From NCBI GenBank assembly GCA_003327425.1, contig QOQW01000001.1:62001-126000 (forward strand): a stretch of DNA of 64,000 nt, in the 5' to 3' direction. Shown one piece after another: positions 9,503-20,257 of the stretch (position 1 is its first letter; every line of letters begins with the position of its first letter). Source of the DNA: Candidatus Ozemibacter sibiricus (GTDB lineage Bacteria > Muiribacteriota > Ozemobacteria > Ozemobacterales > Ozemobacteraceae). Made by a program: the position numbers and the translations under genes. The notes beneath the pieces are model-generated. The model was given only the letters and a program-made list of their open reading frames with translations. It was not told the DNA's origin and searched no databases.

Positions 9503-9679
9503 ATGAAGAACGTAGACATGACGGTCGAAGGCAACATGCTGATCATCAAGATCGATCTGACCAAGGAGTACGGGGCTTCATCCTCGGGCAAGTCGGTGAT
9601 CATCGCCACCACCGAAGGCAACTACACGATTCCGGGACGAGAAGAGAAGATCGGCCTCAACGTCTACCGGAAGAAGTAA
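9503..9679 (+). CDS. Conserved small protein, 58 residues, unknown function
   Basis: The ATG at 9503 follows GGGAGGT at 6-bp spacing, a strong start. The product (MKNVDMTVEGNMLIIKIDL to GLNVYRKK) resembles a widespread family of roughly 60-residue bacterial proteins with the pattern VEGNxLxIxIDL, SSGKSxxIATTEGN and a C-terminal GLNxYxKK. Members are single small beta-rich domains with no assigned function. There is no signal peptide or membrane helix, so it should be cytoplasmic. It stands alone between two minus-strand operons. Confidence 0.8.
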   Translation: MKNVDMTVEGNMLIIKIDLTKEYGASSSGKSVIIATTEGNYTIPGREEKIGLNVYRKK

Positions 9680-9756
9680 CCATCGTTTTTCCAGGGTCTA
9701 CCCGCTCCTGAACCTTCCCTCCTCCCTGGCTGGGAAAGCGCTTCAGGAAGGGTGTG

Positions 9757-9782
9757 CTCGGCAAACTGGCCGGTTTGCCGAG
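9757..9782 (+). terminator. Possible terminator hairpin downstream of the 58-residue protein gene
   Basis: A perfect 10-bp stem (CTCGGCAAAC with GTTTGCCGAG, loop TGGCCG) is followed by GGTCGTTTTG, a weak T tract. It lies about 80 bp after the stop at 9679. Rho-independent activity is uncertain. Confidence 0.4.
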
Positions 9783-9856
9783 GGTCGTTTTGCAAGGCCA
9801 GGCGCCCCGTTCGAAGGGCGCGGTTGGCGGCGTTGCCCCGACGACAAACGGGCGAA

Positions 9857-9911
9857 GGGAATCGCGACCGAGCCTGACAGTGATCAGATCAGGCGAGGTT
9901 GGTCGATTCCC
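9857..9911 (-). repeat. Imperfect long inverted repeat directly after a stop codon
   Basis: GGGAATCG (9857-9864) pairs with CGATTCCC (9904-9911), and an inner GCCTGA/TCAGGC pair continues the structure across the intervening bases. The outer arm abuts the stop codon of the minus-strand gene ending at 9911. No T run follows on either strand, so it may be an RNA-stabilising 3' structure or a factor-dependent terminator. Confidence 0.4.
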
Positions 9912-11923
9912 TAACGTTCTTCGTCCGGCGTCGATCCTTCTTCTGTGGATTCGGGGCGAAGTGCCGCCTCGCTGTCGGCGGGGATCGCCTCTGCACCTTC
10001 GCTGATTTCGCCTTCCGGCTCTCCATCCGGGGTTTCTTCTGCTTGCCCCTCTTCGTCGAAGGGAGCATCGGTCGTTTCTTCCGCTGCCTCCGCCTCTTCG
10101 GGAGCCTCTTCGGCTTCTGCGTCGCCTTCCTCCCCTGCTGCCTCGGTTTCTGAGCTTTCTTCGTTTTGCTCCGCTTCCTCTGCGGGCTGGTCTAAAGTCT
10201 CCCCGCCGGAAGATTCGGACGTGGCAGTTTCATCAGAGCCATCGGGATCGTTCCTCGAGGCAGACGCCGAGTCGTCTTCCTCGGGGGTGTCAGTTGCGGC
10301 GAGTTGTACTGCTGGAACTGCCTTGGGGGCTGATTCTATCGGCACGGCGGGGGGCTGACGGCGAAGACGGCCCATCAATCCGCTGAAGAAGGCCTTGACT
10401 TTCTGGGCCATGGTGGCCGGCGACGAGGCCCGCGGGCCCTCGCCCGCCCCACCACCTTGGCCAGGACCGGGGTTGGATGTCCCCGCGCTGGCCGCGCGGT
10501 CAGCGACCTTCGCGGTTTCGAGGCTCTCCAGTCCAGTGAGCGGCTGGTTCTGCGCCTGTTTTCGTTGTTTCCGCAGAGCATCTCCGCCGGCGACCAGGCC
10601 GCCGCCCAGAATCAGCAGCAGCAGCCAGTTCTTCTTCCCCCACAGGATGTAATACCGCATGGTCAGGCCCCCAGGGCCGTTCCTGGCAGCGCGCGCCTTG
10701 CCCAGATGCTCGAGGGCTTTGGCCAGGTCTGGTTTGCTGGCATTGGCCAGGGCTTCTCCCATGCCCCAGTGGCCATACGGGTGGTTGGGGTCTTTCTCCA
10801 GCAATTTCGTGGCCGCGTTGCGCACGCTGAGGTAGTTGATCTTGCGGGCGTTCATCAGTGCTTCAATGGTCATGGCCAGCCCTTCCACCGTGTTCCCGGC
10901 CTTCGGGTTGTCCTGGAAGAGTTGCAACAGCTCCTCCCATTTTCCCTTCTTCCGCAGGCCTTCGGCCTGTCCCAAAACTGCCTGGACGCCGGCTGAAGGC
11001 CCCTCCTCCTCTGATTCCCCTTCGGCAGACTCGCCGCCTTCGGCCGTCTGACCTTCTTCTTCAGAAGAAGCCGTAGGCTTGGCCTGTTCAGCAGGTTGAT
11101 CGTCGGTGGAGGGGGTTTCGGAGGTGGCCCCGCCATTCGCGTTAGAGGCTTCCTCAGCACCTTCATTCTGGGAAGGCGAATCTTGAACCGGCGAAGGAGC
11201 GGAATTCGATGCCGGGGTCGGCCCCCTGGCCACTAGCGTCGGAGAGGCTGCGGACGAGACGGTTTGGGAGGGAGAGCCGATGGCGACAGGAGCCGGCGGG
11301 CTGGCGGTCGGCTCGGCGGGCGACCTGGCGGTTGCCGTGGCGAGCGAGGCCGCGGGGGAGGCGCTGAGGGCAGGAGGGCGTTGTTCCTCCTTGGGAGGTG
11401 GCGAGGAGAGAGGGCGGGCCACCGATGCTACTGGAGACATGGGGGCTACGGCAGTTGCAATGGCGGGAGGCAGGGGTGGGGTGGCTCGACTCGCAGTGGC
11501 AGTGGTGGGGGGGCGGGCGCTGGGCGTAGCGGTTGTGGGTGAACCAGCACTGGGCGTGGCTAGGCCCGAAGGCGCTTTGACGGCCGCGTGACCCGAGGCT
11601 TTGCGAGCTGGATCTGCCTGTTCGATGGACATGGAACCTCGCTGCGGGGGCAAGCGTTGCGCAGGAGGGGGGGGCTTGGGGCCCCGAGGATGGGCTTTGG
11701 GGAGTTCTATGGGCTGGGGGAGGGGGATGGGAGCCTTCGCACCCAGATCGCTGGGAGAAGTCCCGATTCCAGGATAGTTGATGGTAGGAGGGGGAAGGGT
11801 TTGCAGCAGGCGTCGAGGGTCATCCTTGCCGGGAAAGGCTGCCTCAGCAATTTCGGCGGTGAGGATCAGGCCCACCGCCACCAGGCAGATGTCCAGTCGC
11901 CAGTCGCTTCGCAGGGTGGCCAC
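9911..11923 (-). CDS. Secreted or membrane protein with low-complexity region, one TM and acidic tail
   Basis: 670 residues from GTG 11923; starting further upstream would overlap rnhA. A signal-like segment (ICLVAVGLILTAEIAEA) opens the protein. Residues about 50-280 are Pro/Ala/Ser/Thr-rich, and about 280-350 are acidic. A helical region about 350-450 (VQAVLGQAEGLRKKGKWEEL; NPHYGH-like DPNHPYGHWGMGEALA) looks like degenerate TPRs. One membrane helix follows (NWLLLLILGGGLVAGGDAL), then a low-complexity tail of more than 100 residues dominated by Glu, Ala and Ser. No named family is recognised. It lies 56 bp downstream of rnhA. A tail this acidic and disordered could bind cations or basic partners, but that is inference. 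Confidence 0.6.
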   Translation of the reverse strand: MATLRSDWRLDICLVAVGLILTAEIAEAAFPGKDDPRRLLQTLPPPTINYPGIGTSPSDLGAKAPIPLPQPIELPKAHPRGPKPPPPAQRLPPQRGSMSIEQADPARKASGHAAVKAPSGLATPSAGSPTTATPSARPPTTATASRATPPLPPAIATAVAPMSPVASVARPLSSPPPKEEQRPPALSASPAASLATATARSPAEPTASPPAPVAIGSPSQTVSSAASPTLVARGPTPASNSAPSPVQDSPSQNEGAEEASNANGGATSETPSTDDQPAEQAKPTASSEEEGQTAEGGESAEGESEEEGPSAGVQAVLGQAEGLRKKGKWEELLQLFQDNPKAGNTVEGLAMTIEALMNARKINYLSVRNAATKLLEKDPNHPYGHWGMGEALANASKPDLAKALEHLGKARAARNGPGGLTMRYYILWGKKNWLLLLILGGGLVAGGDALRKQRKQAQNQPLTGLESLETAKVADRAASAGTSNPGPGQGGGAGEGPRASSPATMAQKVKAFFSGLMGRLRRQPPAVPIESAPKAVPAVQLAATDTPEEDDSASASRNDPDGSDETATSESSGGETLDQPAEEAEQNEESSETEAAGEEGDAEAEEAPEEAEAAEETTDAPFDEEGQAEETPDGEPEGEISEGAEAIPADSEAALRPESTEEGSTPDEER

Positions 11924-11979
11924 CCTGGATGGTCGCCCCCTGGCGCAGGTCGAATGAGGCGAGGTCGTCCGCGGGCCGT

Positions 11980-12534
11980 TCACGCCTTGCTGGTCTGGCC
12001 AGGTCGGCCGCCGCCGGGGCGCGTGGCTCTGGCCGCATGATCGCGGGCAGCCACCGCCAACCGGTCGCATCGCTCGTTCTCGGGGTGGCCGGCATGGCCT
12101 CTGATCCACCGCCAGGTGATCTGGTGGCGCGCGGTCAGGCGCAACAGCTCTTCCCACAGATCCCGATTTTTGACGGGGTGCCCTCCTGCCGCGCGCCATC
12201 CGTTCTGCTGCCACTTCTCGAGCCATCCGTCATTGAACGCCTTGGCGAGGTATTGACTGTCGGTCTGGATCACCACCCGGCAAGGTTCTTTCAAGCACCG
12301 GATCGCTTCCAGGCAGGCGGTCAGCTCCATCCGATTGTTGGTGGTGTCAGGTTCTCCGCCGCTGATCTCTTTCTCTGTGCCCTGGTACCGCAAAATCGCT
12401 CCCCAGCCGCCGGGCCCGGGATTGCCCTGGCAGGCGCCGTCGCAGAAGATCTCGACCACCTTGCGGGGCTCGGTCGTGCGGCCCGAAGAACCCTTCTTCT
12501 CGCTGCCCGTTGGATCAATCGGTCGACCAGACAT
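11980..12534 (-). CDS. rnhA: Ribonuclease HI
   Basis: 184 residues from ATG 12534. It cleaves the RNA strand of RNA-DNA hybrids. The RNase H fold is complete: [16 protein letters not shown] (catalytic D32), [12 protein letters not shown] (E70), [12 protein letters not shown] (D92), the handle region [11 protein letters not shown] typical of the E. coli HI type, [15 protein letters not shown] (H147 and D157). The N-terminal 23 residues and C-terminal 20 are flexible additions. The start lies 20 bp inside the end of the giant lipoprotein gene, so translation is probably coupled. Confidence 0.95.
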   Translation of the reverse strand: MSGRPIDPTGSEKKGSSGRTTEPRKVVEIFCDGACQGNPGPGGWGAILRYQGTEKEISGGEPDTTNNRMELTACLEAIRCLKEPCRVVIQTDSQYLAKAFNDGWLEKWQQNGWRAAGGHPVKNRDLWEELLRLTARHQITWRWIRGHAGHPENERCDRLAVAARDHAARATRPGGGRPGQTSKA

Positions 12535-15500
12535 CGTTCGCGATCCCCCATTCCGTCTCGCCACCGATCAGCACCATCCGGCTGCGGTGGACGGCCGCCC
12601 CGCCGTCGGCCCGGGCTTCGAACCGCTGAGCGCCGGCCGGGGCGTTGTCGAGCACTCGGCTCCAGGTCTGGCCGTCCGAGGTGGCCCAGACGTCATTGTA
12701 GGGAATGTCCCAGCCAGACTCGTCACGCCCGCTGCCCCCGACCAGCCACAAACGGTTTTGATACATGAATAGGGCTGCGCCGGCCCGGGCGGGGAAACCC
12801 GCCTGCTCGGCCGCTCGAATCCAGGTCTGGCCGTTCGTGGTATACCACGCATCCGCCAGGGGGCCCTCGCTGCCCAGGGCGTCGGTGCCGTAGCCCCCGA
12901 ACACCCACAACCGGCCGCCGAAGACCGCAGCGGTGCTGCGCATGCGCGGCAAGAAGCTCACGGTCGCAGCGACCTCGGTCCAGGTCTGGCCGTCGGTCGA
13001 GGTCCAGGCATCATCGAGCAGTTGGGGCATCCCCTCCGAATCATAGGTCATGCCTCCCAGCAACCACATACGATTGCCGAAGACCACGGCCGAATGGTAG
13101 GCCCTGGCCCAGAAATCGGCGGCGGCGGTGGCCCGGGTCCAGTCGGTGCCGTTGGCCGTCCACCACACATCGTCGAGGGTGTCATACCCGGTGGCCGTCT
13201 CGGTTTCGCCACCGATCAGCCAGAGTTTGTTGTCGAAGACCAGGCAGGCGTGTCCGGCGCGCGGGCTGAAGCGGGCCGCCGCCGGATCGTCGGCCAGCAC
13301 TCGGGTCCAGGTCACGCCGTCGGTCGAGCGCCAGACGTCGTTGCGGAACTGCCCATCGTTGCCGCCGATCACCCACAGGTAGTCGAGGAACGAGACGACG
13401 ACATGGTTCTTGCGGGGCGAGAACTGGTTGCCATGGGGGTCATCGGCCAGATCGCGCCGCCAGTTGGCCCCTTCCAGACCGCGGGTGGTGAACTCCCAGG
13501 ATACCGGCGCCGCCAGCGCGTTGCCGCGCAGATCGCGGGCCGCGGTCGTCACCGTTACCCGATAGCGCTGCGCCATGGCCAATGGAAGCGCCGGTCGGAA
13601 TTCGAGGGTGCGCTCGTCGGTCCAGCTGAACGTGCCGCCCACCGTCGTTCCGGTGGGGGTCTGCACGCGCACGGCACCTTCGGTGGCTGAGCGGTCCATG
13701 GCCTTGGTGAAGGCGACCCGGATCGAGGTGTCGGTCGGCAGCCCTTCGCTTCCCGGCACCGGATACTCGCTGCCGGCGACGATGGCCGGCTGGGTTTCGG
13801 TGCGGAAGCCCGTGACGAACGCCTGCCCGAGTGCGATACCATGGCTGTCGCGCGCCGTAGCGCTGATGGTGGCCTCGTAGAGCGTGGCGAACGCCAGTGG
13901 ATCGGCGAAGGCGACCGACAGGGTTCGCTGATCGGTCGACCACGCGAATTGCGGGATCCCCGCCGATGGGGTCAGCGTGAAGGCGGCCTGGGTCGTGGCC
14001 CGGTCCATGGGGCGGTCGAAGGTGAACTGCAGGACGCTCGTCACCGGCGCCTCCAGGGTACCGGGAACGGGGAAGCAGGATGTGATCACGGGCGTGGTCA
14101 CGGTCTGGGTGACGAAGGAAAACCCGGTCGGGCCGGTCAGGGAGCTGCCGAAAACATCCCGGGTGTCGGGCGCCAGCGTGATCTGATGGCGCTGCCCACC
14201 GACCAGCGTTCCACCGAAGGTCACGGTCAGGCGGGTGTCGCCATTGCTCCAGGTCAGGGTCTTGCCGCCCGCCGGCGGTGGATCGATCAGCACATCGACG
14301 GTGGCTCGGGCCATCGGCGTGGAAAAATCCAGGACCAGAGGCGTGGTCACGCTCACTCCGGTCTGGCCGTCCGACGGCGTCGTGCCGGTCAGGCGGCAGG
14401 GCGGCGGCGGTACCGTCGTGAAGGTGCTGGAAAATCGGGCGGGCAACAGGTTGCCGCGGGTGTCGCGGGCGGTGGGAGCGATCGTCACCGTCAGGGTGGT
14501 CGAGGCGGGCAGTCCACCCGTCGCTCGGAAGGTCAGCCGGGTGCCCGCCCAGGAAAAGGTGCCGGTCAGGCTGGTCGACCCTGCCAGCAGGGTGAAGGCT
14601 TGCTCTACCGAGGCGCGGTCCATCTCTTTGGCAAAGGTCACCACCACGGGGCTGTCGGTGGCCACGTCGCGAGCGCCGGCCGCTGGTTCGACGGCGCTGA
14701 TCGACGGTACCACCTCGGTAACGAAAGTGCTCTCGAAGGGCAGGGCGAGCGTCAAGCCGCTCTGGCTGCGCGCTGTGGCGGCCAGTCGAGCGGTGTAGCT
14801 CTGCCCGAAGGCCAGCCCCTGGCTCCAGGTGAGAGTGGCGATCGTGCGGTCGGCCGACCAGCTCCAGATCGGGCTTTCCGGGGGCGCTGGCGTCAGCGCG
14901 AAGGCGGATTGCACCGTGGGTGTCGCCATCGGGGTGTCGAAGCGCAGTTCCAGGCGGGACCGGATCGGCACATCGGTGGAGCCGGCGCTGGGCAGGAAGC
15001 TGATCAGGCGCGGCCCGACCGGTGGTGCGACCGTGGTGAAGCCGCTGGTGAATGCCGATCCCAGGGCCAGACCAGAGGTGTCGCGGCTGGTGGCTGCGAC
15101 CGTCACCCCGTAGACGGTGCTGCCCGCCCACCCTTCAGGCACCGTCAAGGTCAAGGTTTTCCCATCGGCGGACCATTGTCGAACCACGGTGCCTCCAGGG
15201 GCTGGGGAAACGACGACGTCCACGGTCGGCGACGCCATGGCTTTGCTGAACACGATCACCACCGGACGGTCGAGGGGGATGTCGGTGGCTCCGTTTGCGG
15301 GAGTGATAGCGGTCACCGCTGGAAGCTCGGGAGGCGAGGTGGTGAACGAGGTCGCGAAGGCCGAGCCGAGCGGATGGCCGGCCAGATCTGTGGCAGTGCC
15401 GGCCAGCGCAAGGCCGATGGTCTTGCCTGGCGGCCATCCGCCAGCCGGCCGCAAGCGAAGCGTCGTCCCTTCCCAGGTCGCTCCCACCTCCAGGGGCGAC

Positions 15501-18500
15501 CCGTCGGCGGTGACGGTCAGCGCCGCCTGCACCGACGCCTGGTTCATGAGCCGCGAGAAGGGCAACGTCAGCACGGTGGTCGGCGTCACGTCGGTTGCCC
15601 CTGCGGCGGGCACCACCTGCGCGACCATCACCGCTGGCCGCGCAATGGTGGTGAATGGCAAGGTGAACCCCGTGGTCAGAGGAAGCCCCGCCGTGCTGCG
15701 GGCGCCGGTGTCGAGGGTCAGCGTGCACGCGGTGCCATAGGGAAGGGGCGTCGCGAATGTGATGGTCACCGATCGATCGGTGGTCCAGGTGAAGGTGGGG
15801 GCGTCCTCCGGGGCAGGCGTGCAACGGAACGCCGACGAGATCGAGGTCCGATCCATGTCCTGGTCGAAGGTCAGCCGCAGACCTTCGCGGGGGTCGACCT
15901 CCGTCTGCCCTGGCGCCGGCACCGTGGCCGTGACGCGTGCATTGGGGCGAGCGGCCGTGGTGAACGTGAAGCTGCCCGGCGGGATCACCAGATGGCCGCT
16001 CTGCGAGCGGGCTTCGGGAGCGATCGTCCAGGCCCAGGCGGTGCCGGGCGCCAACTCCAGCGGAAACGTCAAGGTCAACCGTCGCCCCTCATCCGTCCAG
16101 GCCGGTTCTGGCCGCTGCCCGGGATCGGGTTGCAGCAGCAGGCGCACGGTGGTGGGGTCCATCGGTTCGGAGAAGGCGGCGACCAGCGACACCGCCGGAT
16201 CGACCTCGCTGGCACCGCTGGCGGGGGCCACGGCGGTCACGGCGACCGACCGTTCGACCCGTGTGGTGAAACGGGTCGTGGCGGCGGCGGCCAGTGGCAT
16301 GCCGGCCTGGTCACGGGCGCTACGCCCGATCAGCACGGTGTAGACCTGCCCCGGACGCAACGGGCTGGCTGGCGTGAGCAGAAGGCGGGTGGGGCCGTCC
16401 CACTGCCGGGTGGTGGTGACGGGCTGGCCATCGAGCAGCAGGAGGCAGGCTTGCTCGGTGGTCCCGGGATCCATCGGCTTGCTGAAGGGAATGCGGATGA
16501 CCACGGTGCTGGCCACGTCGGTGGCGCCATCCGCAGGAATAAGCCCCGCGAGGACGACGGTGGGCGCCGGCTCGGTCGTGAATGATCGGCGGATGTCCTG
16601 GCCCAGGGCGACGCCCTGAGCATCGCGAGCGGCGCCAGACAGGGTGAATTGATACAGGGTGCCGGCCGTGAGCGTTCCCCGGCTGGTCACGACCGCAGCG
16701 GTCCTGGCTTCGTTCCATGTCCAGAGCAGGCCGCCCTCCGGCTCGGGGGCCAGGGTGGCCGCCCCCGCGACGCTGGCCTGGTCCATGGGCCGGTCGAAGG
16801 TCAGTTCCAAGCGCAGACTCAGGGTGGGTACCCGCTCGCCATCGGTGGGCAGGAAGGCGAGCAGCCGCGGGGTGTCGAGACTGCCGGTGCGGAACGACAG
16901 GCTGCGGGGCCCGGTCATGAGGAGGCCGAACCGATCGGCCGCGGTGCTGTCCAGCGTCGCCGCATAGGCCGTGTCGGGGGTCAGAGGCTCAGGGAAGGTC
17001 ACCGTCAGGGCTCGGAAGTCGGCGCTCCAGGTGAGGAGTGGTGCCCCCCCCGGCGGCGTTGGGGTCACGGTGACGGTCACGGTTTTCGGGTTCATGACCT
17101 TGGAAAAGACGAACCGCAAGGACGGTTGCCGCGGCAGCCCGGTGGTGCCATTGGACGGCGCGGTTTCGGTCAGGGTCGGTGGGGTGGTGTCGAACGTGGT
17201 GAATCGGCTCTCGAAGGGAACGGCCAGTCGGTTGCCCGCCGAATCGGTCAGCCCGGTGCCCACCCGCAACGTGTGCAAGGTATTGCCGGGCAACCCGCCT
17301 GCCCATTGGAAATGCACGGTCTGGTTGTTGATCCAGGTGAAGATCGGGCTGCTTGAAGGGGCAGGGCTGAGCGACAACGCCGCCTCCAAGGTGGCGCGGT
17401 CGACCGGCTCGTCGAAGGCCAGCTCGAACACCCCGTTGGGGTTCACGTCGATGGCTCCGGCGGCGGGAACCACGCGCACCAGCGCAGGAGGCTCGGTATC
17501 GGCGGTCGTGAACACGATCCGGACCGGTTGCGCCAGCGGCTCGCCCGCCGCGCTGCGGGCGGTCTGAGACACCAGCAGTTCATAGCGGGCGGCATTGGCC
17601 CAGAGCGTCGCTGGGCTGATCGTCAGCACCCGGTGGTCGTCCGCCCAGGTCAGGGTTCGGGAGCCCGGCTCGGTCGGCGACAGGCTCAGGGCGGCCTTCA
17701 CCGACTCGGGGTCCATGGGATGCGTGAACCGCAGACTTAGCGGGGCGGTTCGCGCCACCCCCGTCTGGCCGTTCTGGGGCGTGGCCCCCGCCAGGGCGGG
17801 AGCGGGCCCGGCCGCGGTGGTGAAGGTCAGGGTAAGGGCCTGGGTCAGCGCGTTGCCCTCCAGATCGACGGGCCCGGTGGCGAGGTGGAAGGTCACCCGG
17901 CTGGCGGCGGGCCAGGCGGGGCCGGGGTTGATCCAGACCTGGTCGCTGGTCGGCCCCCACAGGAACCACCGGGACGGCGTGGGGGGCGAACTGCTGCAAG
18001 CTCGTTCGACCGAGTCGCGGTTCATCGGCTCGCTGAACCGCAGGAAAATCGGGGCGTTGGTCGGCACACCGCTGGCGCCTTGGGCCGGGGTGAACGAGAC
18101 CACCTGCGGGGCGATCAGATCGGCCAGCGGGTATTCGAAGCGGGTCTGCCCGGCCAGGGGCACGCCGTCGGTATCGCGGGCCCGCGTCGTGAAGCTGGCG
18201 ATCAGCGGAGCGGATGGCGTCCAGACCGGATTCCATCCCACTACCAGCACGGTGCCATTCTCCTCCCACGAGATGGTCGGCGCGGGTGGGGCGGCGGCCG
18301 CGGTCGCGAGGCCCAGGGACAGCGCGGCTCCGACGCTGGTCGGATCCATCGGCCGGTCGAAGCGGAACCGCAGGGCGGACACCGGCGGGCGGAGCGGCAG
18401 ACCGGCCTCCGGCCGGGTTTCCACGATCATCGGGCCGGTTCGTTCCTGGGTGGTGAAGCGCACGGTCTCGACCTTCGCCAGCGGATTGCCTTCCAGATCC

Positions 18501-20098
18501 TGGCAGGCGGTTCCTACTTCGATTTCATGGGTCAGGCTGGCCAGCCACAGGCCGGTGGGCAGCACGCCCACCGTGGTGCGGTCGGCAGACCAGAACCACG
18601 ACAGGGAGCCGACCTCGGGGCTAATCACCCTGACTCCGCGTTCGACGCTGGGAGGCCACATCGGCTCGCTGAACCGCAAGGTGATCCAGGTGTTGCGCGG
18701 GAGCTGCCGCGCCCCATTCGAGGGTTGGGTGGCCTCCAGGAAGGGCGGGACGACATCGGCCGCCGCGCCTGTCGAAAACGCCCAGGCATACGGGGCCTCC
18801 AGGGTGACGCCGCGGATGTCTCGGGCGGTCGGGGCGATGGAGACCTGGAATTGCGTGTGCAGCGGCAGCGGGTCGAAGAACCAGAAGGTCGCCGTCCGCC
18901 CATTGCGCCATTGCCAGGTGCGAGGGCCGGGGTCAGGTGCCACCGACACCGCCTGCTCGACCGCGCCAGGATCCATCACGCGATCGAACCTGATCTCGAC
19001 GACGGGGCGTCGCCCGACGTCACGGGCCATATCGACGGGAATCGTGCTCAACACGCGGGGGCGCACCACCTGGCGGGCCGCGACCTGGGGTTGCAGCACC
19101 AGCCGGCCTTCCCGTACCAGGGGCGTTTCTTGCGGGCGTCGGGCGACGACCCGCCAGCCCAGCGTGTGGGGTGCCTGCGAAGAGGATTTTCCGATCAAAA
19201 CCAGCCGGAAGCTATAGGAAGCGGTGTTCTGGCCGAACACGCCTCGGACGAAGGAGCCGCCGCCCAATGGCACGCGCACGCCATAGGGATCCTGTGGGGC
19301 CAGAACCGTGCTGGGGCCGTCGCCCTCGGGGGCCGCCCCCTCGAGAGGCATCGCCGGCTCGGGGAACAACGTGAGTTCTGTCTTCCATTCCAGGGCGGAC
19401 GTGGTGGTGCCGGGCGCTCCTTCCCACCCGGTCTCGATGCGCAGATCCTCGATGAAGCGGCCATTCTCGTCGACGCGAGGGGACGTCGGCGTGATCTGCA
19501 CCACCGGGGCAGTCCGCAAGGCCGGTCCGCGTCCTGGCAGCCGCTGCAGGACCACCCAGTCCGACAACTGCCAGGTGTCGACCGCGGCTACCTGGGCGAG
19601 GAAATCTTGATCTGGGGAATAGTACCGCCAGGCACCGTCGCTGCCGCGCGCCGCCATGAAGACATCGGGGGCGCTCTCCGGTGACAGCCGGTGCGGCGGC
19701 GAGATGGGCAGCTCGAGCCGGGCGGGTTGCCGCAGTCGGCCGTCCTCGCCCCGCAGACGCAGCGAATAGACGGGGGTCAGAGGGATGGTATGCGAGGGAA
19801 TGAGGCGCGCCGCCGAGGCAGGATTCATCAGGGCGAGCAGCAGCATCCGGTCGGTCAGGACCGCTCCAGGTGCCACCTGGATCCGGAACCGGTTGAACCG
19901 GTAGTCGAGCCCGTCTTCGGCGCGCACCATCAAAACGCCGGCCAACCCGGGCGGGCCGGGCTCGTCGTGCAGCTTGCGGAACGGACTGACGATCGAGCAA
20001 CCCAGGGCCAGGAACGTCAGCAGCATCAGGAACACCAGCGGCAGTTCGGCGGCCCACCTCCACCGATGCTGATCGCCAGGAATCACGAGGACCTCCAT
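12515..20098 (-). CDS. Giant lipoprotein with 18 Big_5-type Ig-like repeats and six kelch repeats
   Basis: About 2,527 residues from ATG 20098 (a GTG at 20131 is possible). The N-terminus carries a lipoprotein signal ([14 protein letters not shown]), so it is probably anchored in the outer membrane. An N-terminal region of about 340 residues resembles a beta-sandwich/ZU5-like segment ([15 protein letters not shown]). I count 18 consecutive repeats of about 103 residues with the pattern PxxGATDVxxxxxxxxxFSxPMDxxSV ... FTT, the bacterial Ig-like Big_5/SbsA domain. The C-terminal 320 residues hold six kelch-like units ([54 protein letters not shown]), enough for a six-bladed propeller. Such a stalk-plus-propeller suggests surface adhesion or carbohydrate contact; the ligand is unknown. 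It has its own predicted promoter. Confidence 0.85.
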   Translation of the reverse strand: MEVLVIPGDQHRWRWAAELPLVFLMLLTFLALGCSIVSPFRKLHDEPGPPGLAGVLMVRAEDGLDYRFNRFRIQVAPGAVLTDRMLLLALMNPASAARLIPSHTIPLTPVYSLRLRGEDGRLRQPARLELPISPPHRLSPESAPDVFMAARGSDGAWRYYSPDQDFLAQVAAVDTWQLSDWVVLQRLPGRGPALRTAPVVQITPTSPRVDENGRFIEDLRIETGWEGAPGTTTSALEWKTELTLFPEPAMPLEGAAPEGDGPSTVLAPQDPYGVRVPLGGGSFVRGVFGQNTASYSFRLVLIGKSSSQAPHTLGWRVVARRPQETPLVREGRLVLQPQVAARQVVRPRVLSTIPVDMARDVGRRPVVEIRFDRVMDPGAVEQAVSVAPDPGPRTWQWRNGRTATFWFFDPLPLHTQFQVSIAPTARDIRGVTLEAPYAWAFSTGAAADVVPPFLEATQPSNGARQLPRNTWITLRFSEPMWPPSVERGVRVISPEVGSLSWFWSADRTTVGVLPTGLWLASLTHEIEVGTACQDLEGNPLAKVETVRFTTQERTGPMIVETRPEAGLPLRPPVSALRFRFDRPMDPTSVGAALSLGLATAAAAPPAPTISWEENGTVLVVGWNPVWTPSAPLIASFTTRARDTDGVPLAGQTRFEYPLADLIAPQVVSFTPAQGASGVPTNAPIFLRFSEPMNRDSVERACSSSPPTPSRWFLWGPTSDQVWINPGPAWPAASRVTFHLATGPVDLEGNALTQALTLTFTTAAGPAPALAGATPQNGQTGVARTAPLSLRFTHPMDPESVKAALSLSPTEPGSRTLTWADDHRVLTISPATLWANAARYELLVSQTARSAAGEPLAQPVRIVFTTADTEPPALVRVVPAAGAIDVNPNGVFELAFDEPVDRATLEAALSLSPAPSSSPIFTWINNQTVHFQWAGGLPGNTLHTLRVGTGLTDSAGNRLAVPFESRFTTFDTTPPTLTETAPSNGTTGLPRQPSLRFVFSKVMNPKTVTVTVTPTPPGGAPLLTWSADFRALTVTFPEPLTPDTAYAATLDSTAADRFGLLMTGPRSLSFRTGSLDTPRLLAFLPTDGERVPTLSLRLELTFDRPMDQASVAGAATLAPEPEGGLLWTWNEARTAAVVTSRGTLTAGTLYQFTLSGAARDAQGVALGQDIRRSFTTEPAPTVVLAGLIPADGATDVASTVVIRIPFSKPMDPGTTEQACLLLLDGQPVTTTRQWDGPTRLLLTPASPLRPGQVYTVLIGRSARDQAGMPLAAAATTRFTTRVERSVAVTAVAPASGASEVDPAVSLVAAFSEPMDPTTVRLLLQPDPGQRPEPAWTDEGRRLTLTFPLELAPGTAWAWTIAPEARSQSGHLVIPPGSFTFTTAARPNARVTATVPAPGQTEVDPREGLRLTFDQDMDRTSISSAFRCTPAPEDAPTFTWTTDRSVTITFATPLPYGTACTLTLDTGARSTAGLPLTTGFTLPFTTIARPAVMVAQVVPAAGATDVTPTTVLTLPFSRLMNQASVQAALTVTADGSPLEVGATWEGTTLRLRPAGGWPPGKTIGLALAGTATDLAGHPLGSAFATSFTTSPPELPAVTAITPANGATDIPLDRPVVIVFSKAMASPTVDVVVSPAPGGTVVRQWSADGKTLTLTVPEGWAGSTVYGVTVAATSRDTSGLALGSAFTSGFTTVAPPVGPRLISFLPSAGSTDVPIRSRLELRFDTPMATPTVQSAFALTPAPPESPIWSWSADRTIATLTWSQGLAFGQSYTARLAATARSQSGLTLALPFESTFVTEVVPSISAVEPAAGARDVATDSPVVVTFAKEMDRASVEQAFTLLAGSTSLTGTFSWAGTRLTFRATGGLPASTTLTVTIAPTARDTRGNLLPARFSSTFTTVPPPPCRLTGTTPSDGQTGVSVTTPLVLDFSTPMARATVDVLIDPPPAGGKTLTWSNGDTRLTVTFGGTLVGGQRHQITLAPDTRDVFGSSLTGPTGFSFVTQTVTTPVITSCFPVPGTLEAPVTSVLQFTFDRPMDRATTQAAFTLTPSAGIPQFAWSTDQRTLSVAFADPLAFATLYEATISATARDSHGIALGQAFVTGFRTETQPAIVAGSEYPVPGSEGLPTDTSIRVAFTKAMDRSATEGAVRVQTPTGTTVGGTFSWTDERTLEFRPALPLAMAQRYRVTVTTAARDLRGNALAAPVSWEFTTRGLEGANWRRDLADDPHGNQFSPRKNHVVVSFLDYLWVIGGNDGQFRNDVWRSTDGVTWTRVLADDPAAARFSPRAGHACLVFDNKLWLIGGETETATGYDTLDDVWWTANGTDWTRATAAADFWARAYHSAVVFGNRMWLLGGMTYDSEGMPQLLDDAWTSTDGQTWTEVAATVSFLPRMRSTAAVFGGRLWVFGGYGTDALGSEGPLADAWYTTNGQTWIRAAEQAGFPARAGAALFMYQNRLWLVGGSGRDESGWDIPYNDVWATSDGQTWSRVLDNAPAGAQRFEARADGGAAVHRSRMVLIGGETEWGIANDVWSTD
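13485..19060 (-). repeat. Eighteen tandem Big_5-type domain repeats within the giant lipoprotein
   Basis: Coding repeats of about 310 bp each. Every unit opens with a Pro-x-x-Gly-x-x-x-Val/Leu turn, has a central F(S/D)xxMDxxSV or FxxPM motif and ends in FTT or FxT. Sequence divergence between units is high, so these are old duplications rather than recent copies. Long frames on the opposite strand across this interval are by-products of the GC-rich repeat composition. Confidence 0.8.
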
Positions 20099-20142
20099 CT
20101 CCGAGGGAGATGCCGATGTCCCGATGGCCACCGGTCTCTGCC

Positions 20143-20171
20143 ATCATAATATTCCCGCTCGCCCCTGTAAA
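20143..20171 (-). promoter_or_regulatory. Sigma-70-type promoter upstream of the giant lipoprotein gene
   Basis: TTTACA (20171-20166) and TATGAT (20148-20143) on the minus strand are 17 bp apart, placing the start of transcription roughly 35-40 bases before ATG 20098. This suggests the Big_5/kelch-rnhA unit is transcribed separately from the HEAT/rhomboid genes. Confidence 0.55.
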
Positions 20172-20257
20172 CCCCAGCGCCGCCCGGCGCGAAGAAGGGT
20201 GGCCCCCTGTCCCTCCGCTCAGCGCCTGTGGCCTGGCCGCGCTCGGGGCGTGGCCGC

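Noticed and set aside
13841-16585. A 914-codon open frame on the plus strand
   Set aside because: It is antisense to the Big_5 repeats; its Gly/Arg/Gln-rich translation shows no domain, and the minus frame has repeats and a lipobox.
17595-19684. Long plus-strand open frames of 540 and 599 codons
   Set aside because: Same antisense artefact of GC-rich repeat coding; no start context or recognisable motif.
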